Positions 8,463-18,899 of a DNA stretch of 33,816 nt are shown one piece after another. Below the pieces are notes generated by a model that was given only the letters and a program-made list of their open reading frames with translations, ran no database searches and had not been told where the DNA came from. Both the position numbers and the translations under genes were made by a program. The DNA comes from Patescibacteria group bacterium (GTDB lineage: Bacteria > Patescibacteriota > Minisyncoccia > Phycocordibacterales > GWA1-40-21), in assembly GCA_018968925.1 (NCBI GenBank), contig JAGWZI010000008.1, positions 1 to 33,816 of the forward strand, given 5' to 3'. How positions within the stretch are numbered: the first letter of the stretch is position 1; every line of letters begins with the position of its first letter.

Positions 8463-8486
8463 ACGAGCAGTATAGCAAACCTTTTG

Positions 8487-8559
8487 AGCCACCTCCCGGG
8501 ATTGAACCGGGGACCCCATCTTTACGAAAGATGTGCTCTACCAGCTGAGCTAAGGTGGC
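8487..8559 (-). tRNA. tRNA-Thr(CGT)
   Basis: Minus: GCCACCTTAGCTCAGCTGGTAGAGCACATCTTTCGTAAAGATGGGGTCCCCGGTTCAATCCCGGGAGGTGGC; loop TTCGTAA. Confidence 0.95.
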
Positions 8560-8586
8560 GTGGTATCTTTTTTTCAATCTTGCGGG

Positions 8587-8659
8587 AGCCGTTGACCAGG
8601 ATCGAACTGGTGACCTCGTCATTACCAATGACGTGCTCTACCAACTGAGCTACAACGGC
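8587..8659 (-). tRNA. tRNA-Thr(GGT)
   Basis: Minus: GCCGTTGTAGCTCAGTTGGTAGAGCACGTCATTGGTAATGACGAGGTCACCAGTTCGATCCTGGTCAACGGC; loop TTGGTAA. Confidence 0.95.
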
Positions 8660-8675
8660 ACGTCAAACTTTTCAA

Positions 8676-8699
8676 TCTACCAAAACAGCTACAACGGCA
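8676..8699 (-). repeat. Partial copy of the tRNA-Thr(GGT) 5' half in its own leader
   Basis: Minus TGCCGTTGTAGCTGTTTTGGTAGA vs tRNA TGCCGTTGTAGCTCAGTTGGTAGA: 21/24 identical, only CAG->GTT differs. Confidence 0.85.
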
Positions 8700-8800
8700 T
8701 GGCTTTTCCGAACAAGCTACGCGGTAATGCGGGGCTCGGCAAGCATACTAAGCGATTTTCGGTTTTTTTGCAAAGGAAAAAACGTGCTACAATACCGGGC

Positions 8801-9352
8801 ATGAACCAACGGCTTGGATTCCGCGCGCTCGTCCTCTCCATCGTGAAGGGTCTCCTGCCCGGCCTTGTCCTCGCCGTCGGAGCGGTCGTCGTACTTCTGA
8901 TGAAGAATGCGATCGGCCAGGCGCTCGTCTCGGCGGGCTACGGTGCCGATACGGTCGGCAAAATCCTCCTGTTTGCCGTCGGCGGCCTCTATGTGTTCGC
9001 CGTCATCATGCTCGGCCTCGGGCTCGTCTACGCGCTTATCGGATATTTCAGCACGCGCTTCGGCCTCGATGACTACGCGTTCAAGCTCCACCGCGGTCTC
9101 ATCAGCCGGGACGAAGTGACGATCCCCTATCACCAGATCCAGGATGTGAACGTCGAACAGAGCGTCATCGGCAGGATCTTCGGCGTCGGCACGATGATCA
9201 TCCTCACCGCCGGCCAGGACGATCGCGGCACAAACGGCGAGGAAAACGAGATCGTTTTTCCTATCGTTGACATCGGTGTGGCGAAAGATCTGCAGAAACG
9301 GCTTGAGGTCAAAGGTTCCGTCCAACTCGTCAAACAGGCGCCCGGCAATTGA
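8801..9352 (+). CDS. PH-domain (bPH2/YdbS-like) membrane protein
   Basis: MNQRLGFRALVLSIVKGLLPGLVLAVG..., two TM segments, then YFSTRFGLDDYAFKLHRGLISRDEVTIPYHQIQDVNVEQSVIGRIFGVGTMII. Confidence 0.85.
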   Translation: MNQRLGFRALVLSIVKGLLPGLVLAVGAVVVLLMKNAIGQALVSAGYGADTVGKILLFAVGGLYVFAVIMLGLGLVYALIGYFSTRFGLDDYAFKLHRGLISRDEVTIPYHQIQDVNVEQSVIGRIFGVGTMIILTAGQDDRGTNGEENEIVFPIVDIGVAKDLQKRLEVKGSVQLVKQAPGN

Positions 9353-9384
9353 CCGCCGCCGAGAACACCGCTAGAATGCCGGAT

Positions 9385-10341
9385 ATGAAAAACATCGTCA
9401 CGCTCGGCGGCGCAAGCGGCCATACGCAGGTGCTCCTCGCCCTCAAGGATATGCCGGGCATCCGCATTACCGCCATAACCCCGAGCACCGATTCCGGCGG
9501 CTCGACCGGCATCCTCAAAGACAGCTACGGCGCAAGCGGCTATCTCGGTGACCTGACGAAATGCATCGTCGCGCTCTCAAGGAACGAAAAGCTCGCCCGC
9601 GCGCTCATGTACCGTTATGAAGACGGACCGATCGCAGGACATTCGGTAAAAAATCTCCTCTTCTTCGCGCTCGAGAAGACCGGCTCGCTCGCATCCGCGC
9701 TCCGGACGATGGGCGCGATCGCCGACATCGATGGTCATCGCGTCCTGCCGGTCACGAGCAAGAAGACCGAGCTCCGGGCACGCCTCGCTCTCGGCAGCGT
9801 CATCGCCGGCGAAACGAACATCGACAATATCGCAAAGAACCCCCTTTGGAATCCGAACGTGCATTCCATCAAGGACGTCTACCTCGCGCCGTCCGTTCCC
9901 GCGTCGTCGGACGTCATCGCGGCGCTCGAGACGGCCGATCTCATTATCCTTTCGCCCGGCGATCTCTACTCGAGCATCGTGCCGACCTTATTGCCGAAAG
10001 GCGTTTCCGCGGCCGTCAGGAAAAGCAAGGCACCGGTCGTTCTTTTTCTCAACATCATGACAAAGCAGGGCGAGACGGACCACTACACGGCCGAAGATTT
10101 CATCCGCAACATCGAAAAATATCTCGGCAAGCGCGTCGACCATATCGTCGCGAACAGCGCAAAGATCCCGAAAAAGGCGCTTCTGCGCTATTCGCTCGAA
10201 AGCAAAGTCGAACTCGGCAAATTCGTCAAGAAATCCGACGCGCGCGTCATCACGGCACCCGTGGCCATGACCGATGAGCGCGGCGCCCTCGTCTCCGATC
10301 CGAAAACAATCCGGAAGGTGGTGGAGAGAATTTTGAGATAA
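9385..10341 (+). CDS. yvcK: YvcK/CofD-like family protein (gluconeogenesis factor)
   Basis: MKNIVTLGGASGHTQVLLALKD...ITPSTDSGGSTGILKDSYG..GDLTKC...DLIILSPGDLYSSIVPTLL. Confidence 0.9.
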   Translation: MKNIVTLGGASGHTQVLLALKDMPGIRITAITPSTDSGGSTGILKDSYGASGYLGDLTKCIVALSRNEKLARALMYRYEDGPIAGHSVKNLLFFALEKTGSLASALRTMGAIADIDGHRVLPVTSKKTELRARLALGSVIAGETNIDNIAKNPLWNPNVHSIKDVYLAPSVPASSDVIAALETADLIILSPGDLYSSIVPTLLPKGVSAAVRKSKAPVVLFLNIMTKQGETDHYTAEDFIRNIEKYLGKRVDHIVANSAKIPKKALLRYSLESKVELGKFVKKSDARVITAPVAMTDERGALVSDPKTIRKVVERILR

Positions 10342-10345
10342 CCTG

Positions 10346-10419
10346 CGCGACCGAGCGGACTCGAACCGCCGACCTCCCGCGTGACAGGCGGGCGCTCTAA
10401 CCAACTGAGCTACGATCGC
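10346..10419 (-). tRNA. tRNA-Asp(GTC)
   Basis: Minus: GCGATCGTAGCTCAGTTGGTTAGAGCGCCCGCCTGTCACGCGGGAGGTCGGCGGTTCGAGTCCGCTCGGTCGC; loop CTGTCAC. Confidence 0.95.
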
Positions 10420-10448
10420 ACTATAGCTTCAAACGTTCATTCTTCATC

Positions 10449-10490
10449 TGCAATCGTGGCTTTTGGCTAACCAAGACAGCTGCGATTGCA
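10449..10490 (-). repeat. Hairpin element mimicking the tRNA-Asp 5' half, in its leader
   Basis: Minus TGCAATCGCAGCTGTCTTGGTTAGCCAAAAGCCACGATTGCA: first 24 nt match tRNA-Asp (with preceding T) at 19/24. TGCAATCG/CGATTGCA perfect 8-bp outer stem. Confidence 0.8.
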
Positions 10491-10506
10491 CATAACGAAC
10501 AGCGGA

Positions 10507-10535
10507 AGAATAGCAGAAAAAATCCATTCTTTCAA
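10507..10535 (-). promoter_or_regulatory. Promoter of tRNA-Asp
   Basis: Minus TTGAAA-N17-TATTCT with TGC extension; predicted TSS about 10 nt before the leader mimic. Confidence 0.6.
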
Positions 10536-10560
10536 TGACAATGAGACGGAAACTTTTTTG

Positions 10561-10634
10561 TGTCGGCGGGTGGGATCGAACCACCGACCTTGGGCTTATG
10601 AGTCCCACGCTCTAGCCAACTGAGCTACGCCGAC
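10561..10634 (-). tRNA. tRNA-Met(CAT), elongator type
   Basis: Minus: GTCGGCGTAGCTCAGTTGGCTAGAGCGTGGGACTCATAAGCCCAAGGTCGGTGGTTCGATCCCACCCGCCGAC; paired acceptor 1-72. Confidence 0.93.
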
Positions 10635-10663
10635 AATATGTCATTCCATTTCAACCTGCGCTT

Positions 10664-10687
10664 TCTCGCCAAACAGCCACGCCGACA
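10664..10687 (-). repeat. Partial copy of the tRNA-Met 5' half in its leader
   Basis: Minus TGTCGGCGTGGCTGTTTGGCGAGA vs tRNA TGTCGGCGTAGCTCAGTTGGCTAGA; followed by AAGCGCAGG, which pairs back to CCTGtCG. Confidence 0.78.
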
Positions 10688-10695
10688 GGCAAAAA

Positions 10696-10723
10696 ACTAT
10701 AGCATTTTCTGGCAAAGTTTCAA
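10696..10723 (-). promoter_or_regulatory. Promoter of tRNA-Met
   Basis: Minus TTGAAA-N16-TATAGT with TGC extended -10; predicted TSS (about 10689) coincides with the start of the leader mimic. Confidence 0.65.
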
Positions 10724-10737
10724 ACTCGAACTCCTTG

Positions 10738-10809
10738 TTGCGGGGGTCGGAATCGAACCGACAATCTCCAGGTTATGAGCCTGACGAGCTACCGTTGCTC
10801 TACCCCGCT
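10738..10809 (-). tRNA. Initiator tRNA-fMet(CAT)
   Basis: Minus: AGCGGGGTAGAGCAACGGTAGCTCGTCAGGCTCATAACCTGGAGATTGTCGGTTCGATTCCGACCCCCGCAA; unpaired A1-A72 typical of an initiator. Confidence 0.93.
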
Positions 10810-10863
10810 CTGAGAAAAAGATGATACAACAAAAAGCCGCCGAATGCAATCCGGCCCCTTCGG

Positions 10864-11490
10864 TCAGACCATGTCGAAATCCTCGAAGACCGTGCGGTAC
10901 AGGCCGATGACGCGTTTGGCCTCGCGTTCGGAAATGAGAAAATCCGATCCTTCATGCGCCACGGCATTCCGGATCTTGTGCGCCTCCCATGCTTTCTCGA
11001 TGGACGGAAAATCGCCGACCTCCACCGCTTTCAATTTGTCGCCGACCGTCTCGCCGGGCAAATGCAGAGTATCGAGCAGTTCCGCGAGGATGATGTCCGC
11101 CTCGATGATGGCAAGCTTCCACTTCGCCGGATCTGCGGAATTGATGTGGTCCTCGACGATCGTCCATTTCGGATTCGTCGCTTCCGCGCCGCCTGTTTCG
11201 CTCTCCTTTTCGCCGTCCGTAGGCAGGATCGTGGCGATGACCCGCTCGCGCAGACGGTTGAAGCGGATCGAATAGAGCACGACCACGATGACCATCGCGA
11301 TCGAGAACAGAAAGGCGAAAACGGCGTATTTTGCGAACGCGTTGATGAGGTAGAACGGCGCGCTCTGCGCAACGGAAACCGCGGTCGCATGGATTTCGCC
11401 GGTAACGGTCGATGTCGGCGCTCCGCCGAAAATGATGTCATGAAGTCCCTGGAGGATCGAGACAAGGCTGACCGGCTGCGATGCATTCAT
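10864..11490 (-). CDS. Membrane protein with C-terminal HEPN-like cytoplasmic domain
   Basis: TM segment (YAVFAFLFSIAMVIVVVLYSI) then WKLAIIEADIILAELLDTLHLPGETVGDKL...AWEAHKIRNAVAHEGSDFLISEREAKRVIGLY; contains R-x4-H (RNAVAH). Confidence 0.75.
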   Translation of the reverse strand: MNASQPVSLVSILQGLHDIIFGGAPTSTVTGEIHATAVSVAQSAPFYLINAFAKYAVFAFLFSIAMVIVVVLYSIRFNRLRERVIATILPTDGEKESETGGAEATNPKWTIVEDHINSADPAKWKLAIIEADIILAELLDTLHLPGETVGDKLKAVEVGDFPSIEKAWEAHKIRNAVAHEGSDFLISEREAKRVIGLYRTVFEDFDMV

Positions 11491-11522
11491 GGCGGGATTA
11501 TACCATTCCGCCCGCCGGCGCG

Positions 11523-12944
11523 CTATTTCTCGCCGAGGAAATTCCTGCCGAGGGCGAAAAGGGTCCTTTCCCCGCCGTGATTTGCGATAAACTGGATGCC
11601 GATCGGCAATTTCTTTCCGTCGATTTCCTTGAATCCGGCCGGCACCGAAATGGCTGGAACACCGGCAAGATTCATGGGCACGGTAAAGATGTCCTCGAGA
11701 TACATGGCGAGCGGATCGGACAGTTTTTCGCCAAGCTTGAACGCGACGGACGGCGCGGTCGGCGTAGCGATGACATCCACCTTTTCAAACGCTTTCCGGT
11801 AATCGTCCCTGATGATGTCACGAACGGTGTTCGCCTTGTTATAATACGCGTCGTAATAGCCGGATGACAGCACGTACGTGCCGATGATGATCCTGCGCTT
11901 CACTTCCGCGCCGAGCCCCGCTTCGCGCGAAAGGAAATATTCCTCGATGCCGTTCGCGCCCGGAACGCGCGTGCCGTAGCGCATGCCGTCGAAGCGCGCC
12001 ATGTTCGAGGAAACCTCGGCCGGCACGATGATATAGTAGACGGCGAGAGAATATTTGACGTTCGGCAGAACAATGTCGACGATCTCATGGCCGAGCTTCC
12101 TCAATTTCTCAAGCGATTCATTGAACGTTTTCAAAACCGCTTCGTCGATGCCGCCGATGGTAAGAAGATCCCGCGGCACGCCGATTTTCATCTTTGATTT
12201 CGGTTTCTTTTCTGGAAAATCCATCGAGGTACCGTCCATCGCGTCTTGCCCCTTGATCGCATTGAAAAGGATTTCCGTGTCCGCAACGGTATTGCCGAAC
12301 GGGCCGATCTGGTCGAGCGACGAGCCCATGGCCATGACGCCATAGCGCGACACCGCGCCGTAGGTCGGCTTGAGGCCGACAATGCCGCAGAACGACGCCG
12401 GTTCGCGGATCGAGCCGCCGGTGTCCGATCCGAGCGCCGCAAGCGCAAGCCCCGCCGCGACCGCCGCCGCCGAGCCGCCGGACGATCCGCCCGGCACGCG
12501 CGTCGTATCGTGCGGATTTTTCGTCGGGCCGTAGGCGGAATTCTCGGTCGAACCGCCCATGGCAAATTCGTCCATGTTCGTCCGGCCGAGAAACACCGCG
12601 CCATCCTGTTTCAACTTTTTGATGACCGTCGCGTCGTACGCTGCGCGGTAGTGTTCCAAAATTTTCGATGCCGAGCTAGCGACCTTGCCTTCGATCAGAA
12701 TATTGTCCTTCACCGCAAGCGGGATGCCGGTGAGCAGAGCCGCTTTGCCGCTCTTGATGATCTCGTCCGCATGCTTTGCCTGCTCGATGACGTCGGAAAA
12801 AACCTCGAGATACGCGTGGATCTCGCCGTCCTTCTTTTTTATTTCATCCAAATACGCCTTCGCGAGATCGACGGCGGAATATTCCCCCTTCGCAAGGGCG
12901 TCGTGCGCTTTTTCTATCGTCAGATGTTTGAGATCGATCGCCAT
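11523..12944 (-). CDS. gatA: Asp-tRNA(Asn)/Glu-tRNA(Gln) amidotransferase subunit A
   Basis: Amidase signature LTGIPLAVKDNILIEGKVASSASKIL...GGSSGGSAAAVAAGLALAALGSDTGGSIREPASFCGIVGLKPTYG. Confidence 0.97.
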   Translation of the reverse strand: MAIDLKHLTIEKAHDALAKGEYSAVDLAKAYLDEIKKKDGEIHAYLEVFSDVIEQAKHADEIIKSGKAALLTGIPLAVKDNILIEGKVASSASKILEHYRAAYDATVIKKLKQDGAVFLGRTNMDEFAMGGSTENSAYGPTKNPHDTTRVPGGSSGGSAAAVAAGLALAALGSDTGGSIREPASFCGIVGLKPTYGAVSRYGVMAMGSSLDQIGPFGNTVADTEILFNAIKGQDAMDGTSMDFPEKKPKSKMKIGVPRDLLTIGGIDEAVLKTFNESLEKLRKLGHEIVDIVLPNVKYSLAVYYIIVPAEVSSNMARFDGMRYGTRVPGANGIEEYFLSREAGLGAEVKRRIIIGTYVLSSGYYDAYYNKANTVRDIIRDDYRKAFEKVDVIATPTAPSVAFKLGEKLSDPLAMYLEDIFTVPMNLAGVPAISVPAGFKEIDGKKLPIGIQFIANHGGERTLFALGRNFLGEK

Positions 12945-12945
12945 A

Positions 12946-13230
12946 TCAGAGGATTTTCTTGACCTTCAGATAATCGCCGTCATGCTCTGGAAATCCGGCG
13001 ACGATTTTCTTCGTATTCGTTCCCGTCTCGGTCACGTCCGCATCGGGGCGCGTGATATTCCGGTGCTCGCCGGCCTGTTTTTCCTCGCCGGTCACGGACG
13101 TTATTTCTTTCAATTTCGCCACATAGCCCAAAATCGGCTCGATTTCCTTCTGGAATTTCGCCTTCTCCGCGTCAGAGAGCTTGATGCGCGCAAGCGTGGC
13201 AAGATGCTCGATATCCTTGATTTCCAACAT
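12946..13230 (-). CDS. gatC: Asp/Glu-tRNA amidotransferase subunit C
   Basis: MLEIKDIEHLATLARIKLSDAEKAKFQKEIEPILGYVAKLKEI; directly upstream of gatA. Confidence 0.93.
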   Translation of the reverse strand: MLEIKDIEHLATLARIKLSDAEKAKFQKEIEPILGYVAKLKEITSVTGEEKQAGEHRNITRPDADVTETGTNTKKIVAGFPEHDGDYLKVKKIL

Positions 13231-13269
13231 GAAAAACACTATAGCACAAAGGAGAAAAATGAAAAACGC

Positions 13270-15817
<2,548 letters not shown>

Positions 15818-15818
15818 A

Positions 15819-16430
15819 TCAATATTGCAGGTTCGCGGCATAATTGTAGATGAAATCCGTCGAAGTCGCGGAGGTAAAACCGGACGGCGCGCGCCATGAC
15901 ACGACGGAGACGACTTTGGCCTCGGCGGGATTGCCGGGAGACTGGATGATGGAAATCGACCGCGAAAACATCGAGTTCGCGGCGGTGAAGCCGGACGGCA
16001 GACCGGTGACGTTTACGCCGAATGAAACGAACTGGCCGCTTGCGTTGCGTATGATTTGCATCGCCGAGGCGTTCGCCGAAACGGTGAGCGACTCTCCGTC
16101 GATGTTGCAAGCGGCGGGCGCGATGCAGAGCGAGAGGTTCGGTCCGTAGCCCGACGCGCCGCCCGTGAGCCAGTCGGCGGTCGACGTCGGCGCACCCATC
16201 GGGTTGCTTTCCGAATAGAGCGCGATGCCGTCGCGGATATTCTTCACCGATTCGACCCCTTCCTGCGCGAGAAACGACGCCGTCGTCTCGTTGCCCGACA
16301 ACACGGCGTCGGTCAGGCCCTTCTCGGCAATGACCATCGGGCTCGCGATCGCGATCATGAGGATCGAGATGGCGACGAGCGCCTCGATGAGCGTGAAGCC
16401 GGTATTTTTTTGTGCAGGGAAGAAACGCAT
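15819..16430 (-). CDS. Type IV minor prepilin (PilV-like)
   Basis: MRFFPAQKNTGFTLIEALVAISILMIAIASPMVIAEKGL; prepilin signal G^FTLIE. Confidence 0.85.
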   Translation of the reverse strand: MRFFPAQKNTGFTLIEALVAISILMIAIASPMVIAEKGLTDAVLSGNETTASFLAQEGVESVKNIRDGIALYSESNPMGAPTSTADWLTGGASGYGPNLSLCIAPAACNIDGESLTVSANASAMQIIRNASGQFVSFGVNVTGLPSGFTAANSMFSRSISIIQSPGNPAEAKVVSVVSWRAPSGFTSATSTDFIYNYAANLQY

Positions 16431-16431
16431 G

Positions 16432-17010
16432 TCAGTTGCGGAGGCGTTCCGATGCGGCCGTCTCGATGTCGAATTCGGTGCTCGTGCCGTTTTTGAACGG
16501 GACAAAGCCCGTCGCCGTGATGACGACGCGCGGCTGGACATTTGCGCCCCCATATACGGAGAATGCCATGTTCGTGATGGTCACCGTCGAGGTCGGCGCT
16601 GTCACGCTCTGCCATCCGGAGACGCCCGCGCAATTGGCGCCGGTGCAGAGCGTCTCGAGATTGCCCATGCCGGGAGCGAGCGCGGAACTTTGCAGGAACT
16701 TGTATTCGATCGTATCACCGGACGGATCGAGATATTGGACGGCCGAACCGCCGGAACAGCTCGCGGTCCAGGTCGTCCCGTCGATCGAACACGCGTAACT
16801 CGTCCCCGAGCGGATGCCGCGCGCCATCTGGCCGACGGCGAACGAAACATTGTCCATCACGGTCTTCAGGGACTGCGAGCGGTCGTTCGCGCCGATGATG
16901 GAAACAAGCGCGCCGATGGCAGAAGTCATGACGACGGTAAAGATCGCCGTCGCCACGAGCATCTCGACGAGCGTGAATCCCTTCTCTCTGCTGTGCGCAG
17001 GACCCGACAT
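16432..17010 (-). CDS. Type IV minor prepilin (PilW/PilJ-like)
   Basis: MSGPAHSREKGFTLVEMLVATAIFTVVMTSAIGALVSIIGAN; prepilin signal G^FTLVE. Confidence 0.85.
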   Translation of the reverse strand: MSGPAHSREKGFTLVEMLVATAIFTVVMTSAIGALVSIIGANDRSQSLKTVMDNVSFAVGQMARGIRSGTSYACSIDGTTWTASCSGGSAVQYLDPSGDTIEYKFLQSSALAPGMGNLETLCTGANCAGVSGWQSVTAPTSTVTITNMAFSVYGGANVQPRVVITATGFVPFKNGTSTEFDIETAASERLRN

Positions 17011-17032
17011 TATGCGGATAGTATACCACGCG

Positions 17033-17803
17033 CTATCCGAAGTGGAGAACGGCGAGCAGGTTCCAGGAAACGAAAAGCTCGAAGAAAAACGCGGCGATGA
17101 TGAAGGGTGCGAACGGGATCGCGCTTTTCATGCCGATAGCGAGGCGCGACGGACGGATTTTCTCGAGACCGATAAGGAGAAGGCCGACCGCCGCCCCCGC
17201 CCAGAACGACACGACGATGGCGGAAATTCCGAGCGAGAAACCGAGCATCCAGCCGATACCAAGCGCGAGCTTCGCGTCGCCGAGCCCCATCCACTTCCCC
17301 CGCGACACGAGCCAGAACAGGGCGAAAAAAGAAAAGAGGAGAAAGCCTGCGAGAAAATCGAGGCCGTTCCACCCGCGCGAGACGATCATGAATGCGAGCG
17401 CGGCAATATCGAAAACGGCGACGAGCCCGTCCGGAATGATCATGTGCAGCAAATCATACGCGCCGATGGCGATGAGCGCCGAGATGGCGACAAGCGAGAC
17501 GAAAAACGATGAGGAGAAACCGAACGCGAAGAATGCGAGCGTGAAAAACCCGGCGGTCAAAAATTCGACGAGCGGGTATTGGATCGAGATCCTGCTTTTG
17601 CACTTCCGGCATTTGCCGCCGATGAGCAGAAAACTCGCGATCGGGATGAGTTCGTACCAGGAAAGCGTCCGGCCGCAGCTGAAACATTTCGACCGGCCCG
17701 CCGCGATGGAAAGACCGGTGCCATAGCGCAAGACGACGACATTGAGAAAACTGCCGACGATCGCTCCGAACAGAAAGACGAATATCGCGGAAAGCGCGGT
17801 CAT
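17033..17803 (-). CDS. pilD: Prepilin peptidase (A24 family)
   Basis: GSFLNVVVLRYGTG...CFSCGRTLSWYELIPIASFLLIGGKCRKCKSRISIQYPLVE...AYDLLHMIIPD...GLGDAKLALGIGWMLG. Confidence 0.95.
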   Translation of the reverse strand: MTALSAIFVFLFGAIVGSFLNVVVLRYGTGLSIAAGRSKCFSCGRTLSWYELIPIASFLLIGGKCRKCKSRISIQYPLVEFLTAGFFTLAFFAFGFSSSFFVSLVAISALIAIGAYDLLHMIIPDGLVAVFDIAALAFMIVSRGWNGLDFLAGFLLFSFFALFWLVSRGKWMGLGDAKLALGIGWMLGFSLGISAIVVSFWAGAAVGLLLIGLEKIRPSRLAIGMKSAIPFAPFIIAAFFFELFVSWNLLAVLHFG

Positions 17804-18306
17804 TGCGGCATCACGTCGTAATAGAGCGGCGGCAACGATGCCGGCGTCTCTTGGCTCGCATCACCGGAATTGCAGAGATAGAAACTGCCGCCGTTCGTGA
17901 ACGTCGGGGAAAGGGCGTACGAGCTGAAATCCCTCGCCGAAGCGAGATAGCTGTTCGACACCTCGAATACCGTCCAGAGCTCGTATGACGTGCAGATGGA
18001 CGACCCTTGCGACTCCGTGAGGGGCACGTAATGATAGGCGTAATTGCTCCCCGACGGCGATCCGGACGGCGGCACCGGCATCGCGGCGAGATACTGCGGA
18101 ACAAGGGCGGCGGTCGAGGTCGGATAGAAGCCCGTGCGGTTCGCATACGCTTCGAGCGAGAGCTGGAGCGAGCCGAGATCGGCGACGCGCTTCTTGTCGC
18201 GCGAGCCGGCCTGGGCGTTCGAGAAAGAACTGTAAGCGATAGCCGTGAGAATGACGATGATGGCGATGACGATGAGAAGCTCGATGAGCGTGAATCCTTT
18301 CCTCAT
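17800..18306 (-). CDS. Type IV prepilin / pseudopilin
   Basis: MRKGFTLIELLIVIAIIVILTAIAYSSFSNAQAGSRDKKRVADL. Confidence 0.9.
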   Translation of the reverse strand: MRKGFTLIELLIVIAIIVILTAIAYSSFSNAQAGSRDKKRVADLGSLQLSLEAYANRTGFYPTSTAALVPQYLAAMPVPPSGSPSGSNYAYHYVPLTESQGSSICTSYELWTVFEVSNSYLASARDFSSYALSPTFTNGGSFYLCNSGDASQETPASLPPLYYDVMPQ

Positions 18307-18337
18307 GCCGATATTCTACCGCGGTTTCGGGCAAAAG

Positions 18338-18361
18338 AAAAACGCCCCGAAGGGCGTTTTT
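18338..18361 (-). terminator. Rho-independent terminator after the major pilin gene
   Basis: AAAAACGCCC-CGAA-GGGCGTTTTT perfect hairpin with T tract on either strand. Confidence 0.85.
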
Positions 18362-18380
18362 CGTTCAAGAGCGGCGGCCG

Positions 18381-18818
18381 TTATTGGCACACGCCGTCGG
18401 AAGCGAGCGACGCCGCCGATGTTGAGGCCGAGTTGCCGTTGCTGTCGACGCACCACCAGGAACCGTTCGAAAGCTGGGCGAAGATCACGAACGCCGTGCT
18501 CGACGCGATGCAGGACACGTTGCCCGCCGACGCGTTCGACGTGATGTTGGAAACGATGTTCTTCATCTGCGGATCAAGCTGGAACAAGCTTGAGACGCCC
18601 GTGCAGGAAGCCGAGCCGAGAGGCGTCGACGTGCCGTACGTGTTGTTGCTGCTGTAATAGAGCGCGCCCTGTGCCTTCGCGCTGTCCATGGCCGCCTTGA
18701 CCGCCGCGTCGGAGCCCTTCTGCCGCGCCGAGTTCAGGGACGCGAGGACGACCGACGAGAGGATGCCGATGATGGCGATGACCACGAGAAGTTCGATCAG
18801 TGTGAAACCTTTTTTCAT
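18381..18818 (-). CDS. Major type IV pilin
   Basis: MKKGFTLIELLVVIAIIGILSSVVLASLNSARQKGSDAAVKAAMDSAKAQG. Confidence 0.92.
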   Translation of the reverse strand: MKKGFTLIELLVVIAIIGILSSVVLASLNSARQKGSDAAVKAAMDSAKAQGALYYSSNNTYGTSTPLGSASCTGVSSLFQLDPQMKNIVSNITSNASAGNVSCIASSTAFVIFAQLSNGSWWCVDSNGNSASTSAASLASDGVCQ

Positions 18819-18899
18819 ACTCGAAATAATGTATCGATACGATTATTGCTGATAAGTAGCTTGCCGCCGGGACTGTTTGCTCAGGACAGGATCCTTGGC

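Noticed and set aside
6040-8648. Long plus-strand ORFs opposite ftsX, ftsE and prfB
   Set aside because: Antisense frames; the minus-strand proteins are unambiguous.
8660-10690. T-box riboswitches
   Set aside because: T-boxes precede protein genes and bind tRNA in trans; here the elements precede tRNA genes and copy the cognate tRNA. No T-box consensus was recognised.
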